Translations under genes and position numbers: made by a program
The notes under the pieces: generated by a model
Seen by the model: the letters and a program-made list of their open reading frames with translations, nothing else
The model's database searches: none
What the model was told of the DNA's origin: nothing
Shown: positions 32,712-44,345 of the stretch, one piece after another
How positions within the stretch are numbered: position 1 is the first letter of the stretch
Layout of the letters: every line of letters begins with the position of its first letter
Origin: Isoetes taiwanensis
Taxonomy: Eukaryota; Streptophyta; Lycopodiopsida; Isoetales; Isoetaceae
NCBI GenBank assembly: GCA_021234155.1
Contig: JAJEKV010000003.1
Location: 6,574,413-6,638,412 of the forward strand
DNA length: 64,000 nucleotides
Reading direction: 5' to 3'

Positions 32712-35100
32712 AATGCTCCAAATATCTTGCGAAATAAATCTTGCAACCGGTGGAACTTAACAATTCAAACTAATCTTTGATCCTTTCCCAAATTTCTAAA
32801 ATAACATCTTCATCAATGTTCAATGTACTACCGACAACTCAATGCAATGTAGCAACTTGGTTTTATCTTTTGGGAGTAAGATTCTTAAGCCAAAATCAAA
32901 ATCCTTCAATTGGGAACCCAACATGAGAATCTTCAATTATTGGGATTCTTTAGTCAAAATTAGAATTCTACAATTGGGAAACCATGACGATCTTGAAAGA
33001 TGTTTTTAAAACAATCAGTTTTAAGGAGCTTGCCTTATGAGGCTAACCATTATTCAATATTACGAATAATACAACGCATGATGTTTTATATATTTAAACA
33101 CAATGTGGCACAAAGTGCCTTTGCAAGGTGATTCAAATGGCGGATGCCAATGATGATGCAGTTAGATCAAGCTATTATTGAAAGCTTTAGCTTCTTAATA
33201 TCCTCAATGATTGAGTTGTGGTTGTAAAATAAAAAAAAACGCACATATTTGGGCCAGCAATCGAGAAAATGAAGTAAAGGGTGCGAGTGAGTTATATATC
33301 ATACAAGTAAAATCACGGTCAATATCTTTGTAAGCAAGGACTTCAATGCTTTCTTTGTTTTGATTGCAAAGGCGAGGTGATGTCCATTAACAGTCTTAGC
33401 ACAATGTTTAGTGAATTACAAACATCTAGCAGAAGGGAATTCTGGGTTAAAAATTACACACAACAAATCTGATGAAAAATAAAACCAAATCTGTGACCAT
33501 TTAGACAATGGGACTGCGTAAATTATAGATACGTTAAAGGAGCCTAAGAACTACGGATGTTTAAAATCAATGGCTTTTGTTAGGCATCAGACAACAATCA
33601 CTGTCGATAACATGATTCAGAAAATTTATAAATAATATATGCGAGCTAGGCCATCATTTCTGAGGAGAAGAATATCTATTTTTTTTTTCGACTATAGATA
33701 AGTATATCTGTGCAGTCTCAATTTAGAATTCTTTTAAATTCTATCCTATTATATTAAAAGCAGGACTCAATTACCTATACTATTGCAGAACATTTATAAT
33801 TTGACATGAAGTCAGTTGCCTTACCAACAACTTTGGTGAATCCGCGGTTAAAGATTATGTCCTCGTCGCTGCCGAGAATGAAGCGACAAATTAGAATCAC
33901 CATTTGGAAGATCCATTCCCATTCCTGTTCCTGTTTCCTATTACGTATCAGATTTTTAGAATGATGGAAATCACGAGATATGCATATACCACATAGCGCA
34001 TGAATCGTAGAGTTGGAAGCCCGCAACCCAATTCACGACAAAAAGCGAGGGCTTTTGAAGCTCGATGATGGCGGGGCGTTCATTTTTTTATGTAGCACAT
34101 GGGATAGTTTGAGATTTGGCAACCTGAGACCCTCCATGCGGACTTCAAGCTATAAAATCTTTGCATTTGTTGGACTTGTATGGGAAGAAGCTTCACTAAG
34201 GACTTGGTTTCCACATTTCTATTTCTGAAGCCAACAAGTTCCCTTCCATGACCCACCTGAGGAAGAGACTCGATGTAAATTTAACCTCTAGGATAGAAAG
34301 AATCAAACAAGAACTTGACATCTTCCTTACTTTGGGCTTTTATCAAAGTTTGCTTCATGCGTGGAATGTGACAATATTGGAAGTAGGAACTCTAACAACA
34401 CTTAATGCACTTGGATCAACTTGAACCCTTTTGTTTTGTAGTAGATTGCTTTTAAGGTCACGCTTGCCCCGCCTTCAAGAAACAATAAAAATATTGACCT
34501 GACTTAAATCGTCAACCAGACAAAAAGACAATATGAAGTAATGCAAATAGCTAATTTTGTGTCCTTTTTGGCTTTACTTCTCTTTAAACCGGGCATGAAG
34601 TCTCCGATGAGCACAGCTCAACTCCGCAAAACAAAACAACATAAAGCCTACCTGGTGGGTTATTATTATCCCAAAGACAACCAACCAAAATTTATTTCCG
34701 TAACCGAAAATGTCCTATCCATTGCTCGCTTATTTTCAGCAAACCCAAATCCATGTCAACATCACCGGCACTAAATTGAAAGGCAAAACCGCTGGAACAG
34801 CGGAAACCGGTATGATTCAAAGATTAGAGACGTACCCTCGCGAACAGATAAAATCCAAAATAAAGTAACAACCGGACACTTCATCGGACAAACATGAAGC
34901 AATACAGAAGATTAAGCATTTTCCCTTTAAACCACAGAACCTTTTGGTAGTTTTGGCAACAAAACCGTGAGGAAACTTTACCAAACTTTAATCGATAATC
35001 TCTAGTGCCAATTTATTTCCATATGTGGAGCGTGAACATGGAAGACTCCTTCACGTACCATTATCAATGGCCTTTAGAAAGGCTATTGTGAAGCAAGCAA
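32712..35100. other. Interior of candidate TIR element, no clear gene
   Basis: AT-rich. One exon-like minus-strand stretch at about 33,825-33,905 reads ICRFILGSDEDIIFNRGFTK, followed by a donor-like GTAAGG. Otherwise only short unsupported frames. No transposase motif found. Confidence 0.35.
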
Positions 35101-35158
35101 ATAAGCATGCACAAGCTCATGCCTCACCTCTCATTGTTAGTGACGCACAGAATCAAAC

Positions 35159-35448
35159 TTGCATGCTCCCGTTTTGCAAAAATTTAGAAATGAGATAGCC
35201 ACTTTACGCAAAAAGGGAAATTTCTTTTTCCACATTAACAAATCCCAGAACCCGGGTGTGATGCTAATTGTGCGACATGGTAGCCTTTTAGGAAAGAAGA
35301 GGCCTGGAGCAATGAAATCGGCAACCGTTAAGAAGTCCCTGGGCGGCATAAAAGCGTGTGCCCCTCACTGGATTTGCATGAATTGGAAGCTGCCATGCTT
35401 GATGGCATTGATCTACCCAAGAAATCGCGGATGCTAACAACCCTCAAT
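35159..35448 (+). pseudogene. Unidentified exon-like stretch
   Basis: One frame reads FRNEIATLRKKGNFFFHINK and GAMKSATVKKSLGGIKACAP. A shifted frame from about 35,365 reads SLDLHELEAAMLDGIDLPKK. Both have coding-like composition, so a frame change near 35,360 is likely. The family is not recognised. Located in the TIR-bounded segment, it is another candidate captured fragment. Confidence 0.3.
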
Positions 35449-35799
35449 TAAAGGCTTAAACCGGCAGCGCCGTGAAAGAACCATAGCCAAAGAGATGCAT
35501 CACGCATTACCACTTTACTACCTGGTTGCGCGAAATTCCAGCAAACTAACCGGCAGAAGAGCACTCGGGACGGAAAGCAGAAGTCCTTCCGGCAGATAAG
35601 AAGGGCTAAGATCAACGACGCAGACGTAACTCACGACTCCATTTACATCACAACAAAAATATCTTCGACGATGACGTCCAATCCTCGATACTCGGGGTTT
35701 CTTACTTTCCCTTTTTTTTCACACTCCAGCACTTATTTTTTCCCCTGACTTTTGAATCCCAAGAATATGGGAATCAACTGGCTTATATCGACATATAAG

Positions 35800-36000
35800 A
35801 GTAATATTAAAAATCCTAAATTTCATGCTAGAATCATATACTATACCGATTTTCTGAATACAAATAAGGTTCAGGGATTAGATCACTAAATGGAGCCCTT
35901 CACGAATCGCTTCCATCGATCCATTCTTCCTCCTTGGATTGGATTGTTCCTTGCCTCAATTCTATTATATCGCTTCAAATTTTTTATGGTGTGTTTAATT
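35800..36000 (+). repeat. Diverged extra copy of S sequence
   Basis: AAATTTCATGCTAGAATCAT, GATTAGATCACTAAATGGAG and CCATTCTTCC resemble 11,865-12,000 and 37,475-37,590, so part of block S occurs a third time just left of S2, strongly diverged. Confidence 0.45.
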
Positions 36001-36704
36001 TGTTGGTCGGGAGGTGTGAAAATTCTAGATAGGAATTCTGCACAATGTTCTAGAGGACAATCAACCTACAATATCATATCAGCAACATACATATGTTCTT
36101 ATGTTTTTTGTCCTTCCTCAACTGCTGATCCAGATCCTACGCTCACGTGGCTTTTGGACGCGGTTCTATGGCCTGCATGGTTTGGGAAAGCTTTGTCAGA
36201 GTCAGGCAATCCTACCGGCCCGTGTTGATCCTCGATTCCGGGATCGCCGGTCCGGATCCTACGGCTCACGCTGTTTTGGGACACATCCCACGGCAATATG
36301 GCTTTGGGAATTATATGTAATCGATCCTACTTGCCTAGGTTGATCCACGTGATCATCGCATCCGGTATCTGCCCGGCCACGTGGTTGGCAATATCATCCT
36401 ACTGCGCACAAGGACTTTGGAATTATGGCATATTAGATCCTATGGCTCATATTATTTTAATTTATTGCTTTCATTTGGTGAGATCTCGAATTCGGATCGG
36501 AAGTCCAAGATTCACGCCCAAGTTGGCCATCCCTTGTGAAAAAGGCTTTTAAAATTTTATGTTATGTGGGCATTCAATTTACCTACATGCCAATCCACAC
36601 TTTGACCAAAGCGCAATAACTCTAAGAATAATTATGTTTCAAATATACTTAAGGGGTACCTTCCCATTAAGATAAAATAGACTATAACGCCTTCTTAGCT
36701 AGTT

Positions 36705-37385
36705 CAGCAAAGTTCTAATGTTCGAAGGGGCTCTGTGCTCCTGTAAATATGCAGAATCTAGGGATCTTAAGAAAATTCTTCCGAAAAGTTCCAAATTGTT
36801 TTACTAGTTTTAGAATGTTCTAGAATGGTGGAGAATCTACAGGAACAAAGGGGAAATCTAGGGAAATACTTCCAGTTCTAGGAATATATTAAAAGTCTTA
36901 AATGTCTAAAGTCTTAGAATGTGTTCTAAAAAAGCTCTAGAATGTAAAGGAATCCGTAAGAAATCAATGTAATCTAAGAAAAACTCCGCCAAAGGCAAGG
37001 GGCAAGAGAATCTAGAAAAATATTTACAAGCCTAAGGGAATCTCTTAAAATCCGACCAAAGGAATCTTTCATAAAATCTAAGGGAATCTAAGAAAATGTT
37101 GATGAACGACATCTAAGGGAATCTTTTATAGAATCTCTCTTTGAATCTCATGTAATGTAGTGTAAAACCCAGTGGGCAATTCCTTATAAAAATCTAAAGG
37201 GAACCTAAGGGAATCCAAGGGGATTCTATAGAATCTGGAGAATCTAGTGGAAATTCCAATGAATCTAGAGGGAATCTTATAAAATTTAGGAGAAAATGCT
37301 CACTTAAAACCTCTAGTAGAATCCCTTGGTAACGCATGAATTTAGAGTATTCTCAAGAGGATTCTTTTTTAGAATGTAGGGCAAG
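36705..37385. repeat. GAATCT-rich minisatellite (S2)
   Basis: Counterpart of 11,090-11,770. The HSE cluster at its left end is degraded: agTTCagcaaagTTC replaces TTCaaGAAagTTC, with a base inserted, so the 5-base phase is lost. The array units are otherwise the same type. Confidence 0.72.
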
Positions 37386-38173
37386 AATCCTATAGAACAT
37401 GCTAAAACTCAACATGCACCCTGGTAATTTCATTAAATTTCTTGTTTATATATGTGTTAGTATAATGCGTATCTTAAATTTCATGCTATATACCGCATTT
37501 GAATATAATAGGCATGTGCTACTTATGGGTCTAGGACTACAAATAAACGGAGAAATTTCTCGCTATTCAAGAGATCTGCCTCTATCCATTTTGTCCCTAT
37601 AATGATACCACGAGTTCTCATCTTCTACGACATTACTTTTGAAAAGGTGTGAGTGGTCATCCACATACATTCAAACTAGCCCTTAATTGCTTATCTTTTG
37701 TGCTTCAATATCACCCTTTACCATCCAATCCCTACAATTATATACGAGTTCTTATCTTCTATGATATTCTTTTTGTAAAGGTGTACGTGAACATCCATAT
37801 ACATTCAAACTAGCCCTTAATTATGCTTCAATATCACCCTTTAGAAATGTAATTCCACCTATCCAAGTTATGCAAGAAGATTGTTAGGAAAAATGGGCAA
37901 GTTGGGAAATTTTAAATTAAATTAGGATTTGTTTAAGAAGCTTTTTGATAATTTAGTCAATAATTAAGAGTATTTTGTAAGTTTCTCTAATGTATAAGGG
38001 AAAGTGAACTTTGAAAATTATTTCATTAAAAATAATCTATATGAGAAGCATTGAAAGTCTATTATGGCAACATTATCAACAATAATTATAATGTGGCCTC
38101 CGATGAAACAGCCTATAAACCTCCTATGAAACAGCCTATAAACCTTCTATAGCCTGGCCACTTCCGTCTAATC

Positions 38174-38428
38174 TCAAGGCTCTTCCATCAAATCCCCACA
38201 AGACTCAAAAGGGAAACATTCACCTTTGAAATCCACTTGCTTCCTGTTCCAGGCTGTTGAGCCCGAAGCCCCATCAATCTCCAAACCGAATAAACCATTA
38301 TTGTTATTGACTATATTTTTTTGAAGTAATTTTTGGGTCGAAAGTATCCTGGTGGCGCGGCCTTGTGCTAAGGAGACACATAATAATAATGAAAACAAAA
38401 AGCAAACCATAACCTTCTTGCTTGCCAT
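38174..38428 (-). CDS. Small secreted-peptide precursor, 84 residues
   Basis: The frame starts MASKKVMVC. Residues 1-23 form a classic signal peptide: Lys at positions 4-5, a hydrophobic FLFSLLLCVSLA core and a likely cut after AQG. The mature part (about 61 residues) has a basic N-terminal stretch (RATRILSTQKLLQK), an Asn run, and a C-terminal end with two Cys (GECFPFESCGDLMEEP). This resembles small plant secreted or signalling peptide precursors in layout. I do not recognise the family, and the two Cys could form one disulphide. On the minus strand, GGCTATAAGC lies about 50 bases upstream of the start and could be the TATA box. The gene lies within a 9.2-kb TIR-bounded segment and inside duplicated block S, so it may be copied by transposition. 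Confidence 0.62.
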   Translation of the reverse strand: MASKKVMVCFLFSLLLCVSLAQGRATRILSTQKLLQKNIVNNNNGLFGLEIDGASGSTAWNRKQVDFKGECFPFESCGDLMEEP

Positions 38429-38699
38429 GAAATGAAGCAGATTCGGTTGTTTTGCTTATTTGTTGGTGGTGCTTATAGCCTTGGACTTCTTATAATTACC
38501 CTACTTCTATCTTTTTCCTTTTACCTTTTAACCTTTTGCCCTATAAATTTCTTCCGGCCGGATTTTGGAAAAGGGTTTCTTTCTTCCTCCGTAGTTACAG
38601 TGGTATCTCCTGGCAGAGCTCACAGTTGCTTGGATAAGGCAAATAATCACAAAAAAATCACAGTTGCTTGGATAAGGCAGCCCTACACTGTTTGAGATG

Positions 38700-39000
38700 A
38701 TGGCTTTAGTGCAAGAACTTCTTCAAGGAAGCAAATCTTCCGGCAGTGTTCATGCAGTGTTCAAGAAAAGGTAGATGCAGTATTGTTGAGAAAAAGCCCC
38801 GGAAATAAGTTCAATGATTCAGGTTTAAGCGGCGTGAAGCTTACATTATCAGGAAAATATGGGTTTATGGTCACCGTAAAGGTACACAGGCATATCTTGA
38901 TGACCCAGAACAGATACTTCGATGTTAAGCTTTCTGACTGGTCGATGAAGCAGCACCAAATCTCTGCCTCAAACAATTGAAATCCTAGATTGTGATGCCG
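38700..39000 (+). pseudogene. BTB/POZ-domain protein exon fragment (S2)
   Basis: Starts MALVQELLQGSKSSGSVHAV. After a one-base homopolymer shift it continues with LRKSPGNKFNDSG, VKLTLSGKYGFMVTVKVHRH and ILMTQNRYFDVKLSDWSMKQ, then QTIEILDCD. This matches the start of a BTB/POZ domain of the plant family in which the core reads VKLTLSG...VHRHILM..S..F..KLSDW (proteins of this family often act as CUL3 adaptor subunits). Only the first part of the domain is here, followed by unrelated sequence. It therefore looks like an exon captured by a transposon, not a working gene. Family assignment is from recognition, not a search. Confidence 0.6.
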
Positions 39001-39906
39001 GAAGAATTCGTCCCACAAAGGCGCCATTGGCAGAGATTCTCTTGTGAGAAACATGAACGCAATTTTGGGTTTTGAAAACTCGAGTTTGCATGCTAAATCT
39101 AATGGTGCCTGCTGTGGGCGATGTTGTGCTTCATACTTTTAAGCTTGGGTGTAAAAGGTAATGAGAAGGCTCTGGTTTTGGGCGTCCCTGTTCTGCCATA
39201 GCCAGAAGCTCCAAGCATCATTAAGGATGCAGTCTATAAAGTTAGTGGCGTGGCTAATTTTACATGTCGCAGACTTCTGTCAATCTGGCTGCGCCCCTCA
39301 ACCAAGCGATGCCAATCCATAACATGCTTCAGGTAAATTGCCGCATTCTTTTCAGTTCTTTAACCTAATCGATTTCCCCGTTTATCAACCTGAATCAGCA
39401 TTCTCTCCTCACTGTGGCCAGCAATTCCCAGCTCTCCAATTTAAATATTAGTTGGCCGTGATCTACTATTTCATAGACTTGCAGATGCTTTTCGTATACC
39501 ATGATTTTTAGATAAATATATCTGTATTAGGCATCAATATATGAGGCATCATCATATGTTGCAGAAAGTTGTATGTTTTCTTATTTGGCCTTGATGAGAT
39601 TTTTGTTGCACTACATTTTCAGATTTATGCAAAAATTTCGGGCCGTCAGAGTTATTTCTTTTCATGTTTGTTTACTGCACGTTATTTTGTCTAAATCATG
39701 CCAGTTTAGCTCTCCTTTATTTTGCTAAATTATTCAAGGATGCTTATAAGCCTCATGTCTTACCTGTGACAGGCATTCATTCTCTTTGATGGAAGTGCCA
39801 CATAACTTTAGGGAGTTCAGTTGTCCTTTCATTCTATGTAGCATGCATTCATGTAGAGCTGGTTAAATTCCAAACAACCTACAAAGCATATATTTATTCA
39901 CACCTG

Positions 39907-40329
39907 TTGCTACTGCATGTAATCATTCTGAAAATGCATCGTCAACCATGTCAATGGCATCATGTGGAACTCATAGCTCATTTAAGGTTCAGCAATCATG
40001 TCACAGCTTTGAATGGAATTGCAGGACAGTCCAATGGCTTCCAAATTCTAAAAGAAATTGGCAGTCGCAGGCAATGGGGTCGTCATACCAGTAACATTCT
40101 CAATTTGAGTGTGCCACAACAGAAGAAGGATTCCATCACAGAAATAAAGAAAGAAGATGTTTATTATGCTGAGCATTCTCAACGGATATATTTGAAAATA
40201 ACAGATGGGCATTGCTGGATGCAAAAATATTGTTGTCAGATAGAAATTGCCAAGGCTGTACGTGACTATCAACGGGCAAATAGAGAAGAGGCATGTTTCA
40301 GACAGCCTATTCTTTTAGGCAATAAGTGA
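39907..40329 (+). pseudogene. Unidentified exon-like stretch, 140 codons open (S2)
   Basis: One frame is open for 140 codons, including HVTALNGIAGQSNGFQILKE, SITEIKKEDVYYAEHSQRIY and EIAKAVRDYQRANREEACF, and closes at TGA 40,327. In the first 200 bases another frame is also coding-like, Ser/Cys-rich (SENASSTMSMASCGTHSSFK), so a splice site or frame change may lie within. I do not recognise either reading. The S1 copy (14,377-14,790) is interrupted. It is located inside the TIR-bounded segment, next to the BTB fragment. Confidence 0.4.
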
Positions 40330-41009
40330 AAAGATAAAAAGAAAGAGGTAAAGCGGGAAGTTCAGACGCATATCTAGAGGATCTGGTAGATTATTCTGTC
40401 TTTGTTGAGTCTAAAGATGATGAATACAAATAATTGAAGGAGCTTGGAGCAACAGAGTGGTCTGAGCGGGCAGAGTGGGATGGATTGGAAAGGCTTGAGG
40501 ATGAATAAGATAGCAGTGCAGATGAAGGAATGAAATTGAAGGAGGAGGAAATAGTTTGGTTGCCTATACGTGATAACAACGCTAAGTCATATAATTTGGC
40601 TTCAAGGGTCAAGCTTTGATGCCAATATCTAACGTTTTGAAATGAACCTCTCTTTCTCTAGAAATGCTAGGTCTGTCTCCCTTTTGATACAAAATCAACA
40701 TCAGAATATATAATTTTAGTTTAGCACCTCGCACCTTCCCATAAGCACAAGGTGATGAGAAGTGGTGGTGATAAGAAAAATGCGATAAGAAATTAAAAAT
40801 TTCAAATAAATATGGTGCGAATTACATATTTAGCTATTGAAAACCTTAGTTGTTGAAGAAAGAATCCCTGTGAATAGGACCGTACTGTAGACTTACATAA
40901 TGCAGTTCGGAATGACTTGAGCTTCTCACTATTGGCTTCTTTTGCTCGAAAACCCTGCAAAACCCTCGTTATCTGAGTTGAAATCCAAGTGAAGTGAAGT
41001 GAAGTGAAG

Positions 41010-41054
41010 AGAAATGTTCATGGCGGCCTTCACGCCCTGGATAAATTTTTTGTA
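41010..41054 (-). mobile_element. TIR-element right terminus (S2)
   Basis: Minus strand TACAAAAAATTTATCCAGGG followed by AAGGCCGCCATGAACATTTCT. It pairs with the left-type terminus at 31,870-31,914 to bound a 9.2-kb segment. The palindromic core is altered in this copy. Confidence 0.6.
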
Positions 41055-42670
41055 CCTTTTAACCTTTTGCCCTATAAATTTCTTTAGGCCATGCTTTTAT
41101 CCGGATTTTGAAAAGGGTTTTTTTTTCTTCCTCCGTAGTTACTGGTGGTATCTCCGGCAGAGCTCACAGCTGCTTTGATAAGGCAAATAATCACAAAAAT
41201 GGTCCGAATCGACCGCAAGATCGGCTAGGGTTGAATCAAGAAATCAGCTAGTTTTCTCGCAAATGACTTTAAGGCAAGATTAAAAGTCGAATTTTTTAGG
41301 GTTTATGGGCGCCCTAGAGGATTCAAAGATGAAAGCAAGCAAGGCGGAATTTGTTTTATGTTGCCCATTTCGGTTTGCAATTGTGACTTACAAGTTGCGT
41401 TTTTGTCCGGATCATGCGAGCAAATAAAACCCGACACCAAGTAGGTATACCGCTTTAGGTAGCCCAAGTCTTACTTGGGTTTTGGGTTCGGTGTTATTCT
41501 TCATAGACATGAAGTTGATCAATTTCTTTCGGCATAATTTTATTTTTGGATTGACCAATTCAACCAACAAATTTAAACTAATCATCCGCGGGTTTGTCAT
41601 AAATTTTGGTACGTAGTTCATTCATCCCTAGGTATAAAGATGTCCCGGTTAAGTAAGTGCTTCATCTTTGTTATTCTCCTTCTCCTTCTCCTCTTAGAAG
41701 CATGTCTAATCCCTCGAAGTTTTTGGGTCTCCCCGTGAGTATGTCCTATGATCCCATGTTGCATACGTGTCACTTCTAACTTCTTAAATATAATAATTAC
41801 GGATTGCATAAGGTGTCTCAAGTGTGTTGGGCATGTTGGTAACATTCGGGGTTGCTTGCGTGGTAGAGCCTCTTGTTTCAAAAAAGAATATATTAAAAGG
41901 CGCCTGTGCTTTGTGCCTTACCATAAAGGTGGCTCTTGGATGCTTGGTACAGAAATGATCGAGAAATATCGGCCCAACCAAAGGCATTTTGCTAGGACGA
42001 TAAAGTTTAGTGCTTCAAATGCGAAGATTTTGATGTGTTCTGGCTTTGATTTATTTTAGAAATACATTTGGCTATAATAACTGCAGCCGCAGGCATGTCT
42101 AGCATCTCACTCTCAGAGGGGCTCTTGTGTATTTTTCCCTTTTAGTGATAGAAATATATTTCTTTACATCCATTTATATCTCCATTCATTGGGAGATGAT
42201 GGATTTGATACATGCTTCTATTTTGTGCTTCGATGAAATAGGCCTATCTAGATTGGCATCACTACTACCTAAAATGTTATGAACCTCAAATTGTGTGCTG
42301 CAATTATTCCACTGTCAGTTAGTGTAAGTTAGTGTAAGTTGCCGACTGTGATCCTGAAGTGAGGTGAATATTGATTGGGGCATGTTAAAATTTTTACCAT
42401 ACTTAATAGGAAGTTTCTCCACTAATATTTTCAATTCTTTACTCAATGGAGGTTGGTTGTGATGGCTAAGGAGGAGACAGTGCCAATGGCAGCCAGTTTG
42501 CATACTTAATGTAAGACCTTGGACAAATATCTATGCTCCCGTGAGTTACTAGGTGTCTTAGTCTAAGTTCATGTTATCTACTTTGTTTGCCTCTTTCTTT
42601 ATGTCAATGATATTATGTTGGGCACTTCATTGAGCTCATTTGCATGACTCTTGTTACTTTTTGCATTTTG

Positions 42671-42720
42671 CAGGATGTGACTTTTGAGCATCAATATATA
42701 TTTGCAATTAGCTCTCCTAC
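42671..42720 (+). other. Short exon-like segment with both splice sites
   Basis: TTTTGCAG|GATGTGACTTTTGAG opens and TCTCCTAC|GTGAGTC closes a stretch of about 47 bases. It reads DVTFEHQYIFAISSP in one frame. The same piece is present in inverted form inside the spacer of the 1-1,713 inverted repeat, and directly at about 17,210 and 44,970. It looks like a captured internal exon. Confidence 0.4.
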
Positions 42721-43929
42721 GTGAGTCTTAGTTGGCTGCATAGATAATCATGTTGTCCATGTTTGCTGCAGTGACTTGAGTACTGCACTTGGGTACTGCT
42801 CTGTTCATAGTAAAGTGATTATAACTTTCTACATGGAGATTCTTAAAAAATCACCTACCAGAATTTGAGAGCAGAAAATAATGGGGCATATTTTCTCTCT
42901 CTTATTTGAGGCTTAAGGAAAGTGTCATTATAGACATGAAACGGCCATCACATTTTGCATTGAAAGGAAATATTTCCAAAATTGTTTATAACATGGTTGT
43001 AAATATGGTGAACAATATGGTGAACAGAGAAATGAGAATGGAAAATGTTAGAATAGTATAATTCTTCCGATATATATGATTACTAGCAAAAAAACGTTTT
43101 TTTTGGAATTAGTGACTTTTCGGTAAGACGCGGATAGCATTTGCCCCGTTTGTATGTGCCGGCTTCACGTGCTTTCTTGCATAACGCCGCCACCATAGCA
43201 TCAATTTCTGTTCTGTTTGCAGTTAGCTTCTTAATTGAAAATCATTGCCCTTCCAGAGATGTAGAATGATGCATATGAATAGAGTTTTTTGCTTTTCTCA
43301 AGATTTTGACATTCTTTTTCTCCGAAACTGGCAAGCAACCTGCTTTTGGTCAGGGGTTATCCCCTGACCAAGATCGTGGCCACCGCCACGTCGAAGCCAC
43401 GTTGCAGAAAAATGTCGAACAAAAAAATTTACGGTTCTTGCTGCTTCAACGGGTGCTCGGTTTAGAAATTCATTAGTAGATTCACGCAGAATGGAGCCAG
43501 ATTTGTGAAAAACACTCGCAATGATGCATAGACAATAAAAATCTGAACTATCAGAACCTAAAAATCGAGCTAATGCAGGCCAAAATCGGTAGAAAGCTAA
43601 TCCCTAGTGATTTTCAGGAATTTGGGCAATTCTAGAACAAAGTTGGAGCTACGGCTAGTGGAATTGTCGATTTAGTGTTCTTTGATTTTAGGGTTCACCA
43701 CACATCCGTTGGGCAAAACTTTTGCCTTACATGCATTTAAGAAGTCTAGGTCCTAGGGGCATGGCTTTTTAGCCTCACCATCCTAGTGCCACCTGCCATA
43801 GTCCCATTGATTTTTTATTACTTTGTTTAAGGTCTATACTAGACTAATGTTGTACAGACTAGTTATCCCAATACCTTTTGGTGACCTAAAGTGGAGACTA
43901 CCACGTCGGGGATCATCATCGTATACCCC

Positions 43930-44092
43930 TAGTGTGTAGGGCAAATTGGTAATTTGTTTGTATGTTTATTTTATACAGTGTATTTATTTGTGCCAGGGGC
44001 ATTTTGGTAATTTTAAAACTCATAAGGGCATTTTGGTAATTACATAAACTCATAGGGGTATTTTGGTAGTTTTCCCATATAATAATTACGGA
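43930..44092. repeat. GGGCATTTTGGTAATT minisatellite
   Basis: About four units of GGGCATTTTGGTAATT with spacers such as ACATAAACTCATA (period about 30). It sits exactly at the junction where the 41.8-kb sequence starts its second copy in R3. Confidence 0.8.
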
Positions 44093-44345
44093 TTGCATAA
44101 GGTGTCTCAAGTGTGTTGGGCATGTTGGTAACATTCGTGGTTGCTTGCGCCAGAGCCTCTTGTTTCAAAAAGAATATATTAAAAGGCTTCGTGCTTTGTG
44201 CCTTACCATAAAGGTGGCTCTTGGATGCTTGGTACAGGAAATGATCGAGAAAGTATCGGCCCAACCAGTGCATTTTGCTAGGACGATAAAGTTTAGTGCT
44301 TCAAATGCGAAGATTTTGATGTGTTCTGGCTTTGATTTATTTTAG
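44092..44345 (+). pseudogene. Best-preserved copy of the S/R exon-like segment
   Basis: A single frame runs through LLFQKEYIKRLRALCLTIKV, ALGCLVQEMIEKVSAQPVHF and ARTIKFSASNAKILMCSGFD. The S1 and S2 copies carry shifts in this frame. It lies in the internally duplicated part of R3, right after a small minisatellite. Family unknown. Confidence 0.4.

Larger units (their letters stand above)
31870..41054. mobile_element. Candidate 9.2-kb gene-carrying TIR element
   Basis: Bounded by the matching inverted termini described above. Inside lie the HSE-type minisatellite, the secreted-peptide gene, the BTB/POZ exon and other exon-like stretches, but no transposase frame that I can find. It therefore resembles a non-autonomous element carrying host fragments (Pack-CACTA type). 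S1 has the right half only. The inner right part is duplicated with flanking DNA in S1 and S2. Confidence 0.45.
36120..42500 (+). repeat. Block S, copy 2 (S2)
   Basis: Second copy of block S. The 36.1-37.4 kb part is noisier than S1, with broken HSE units and SINE boxes. The 37.6-41.0 kb part is cleaner and keeps the peptide gene open. The left edge is near 36,115, where similarity to the 10.5-kb sequence starts after unrelated sequence. The block continues through the TIR end at 41,010-41,054 into shared flanking DNA, so the duplication post-dates insertion of that element. Confidence 0.85.

Noticed and set aside
36099-36552. Open frames over the tandem repeat in S2
   Set aside because: They run through degenerate repeat units on both strands, are not conserved in S1 and show no domain.
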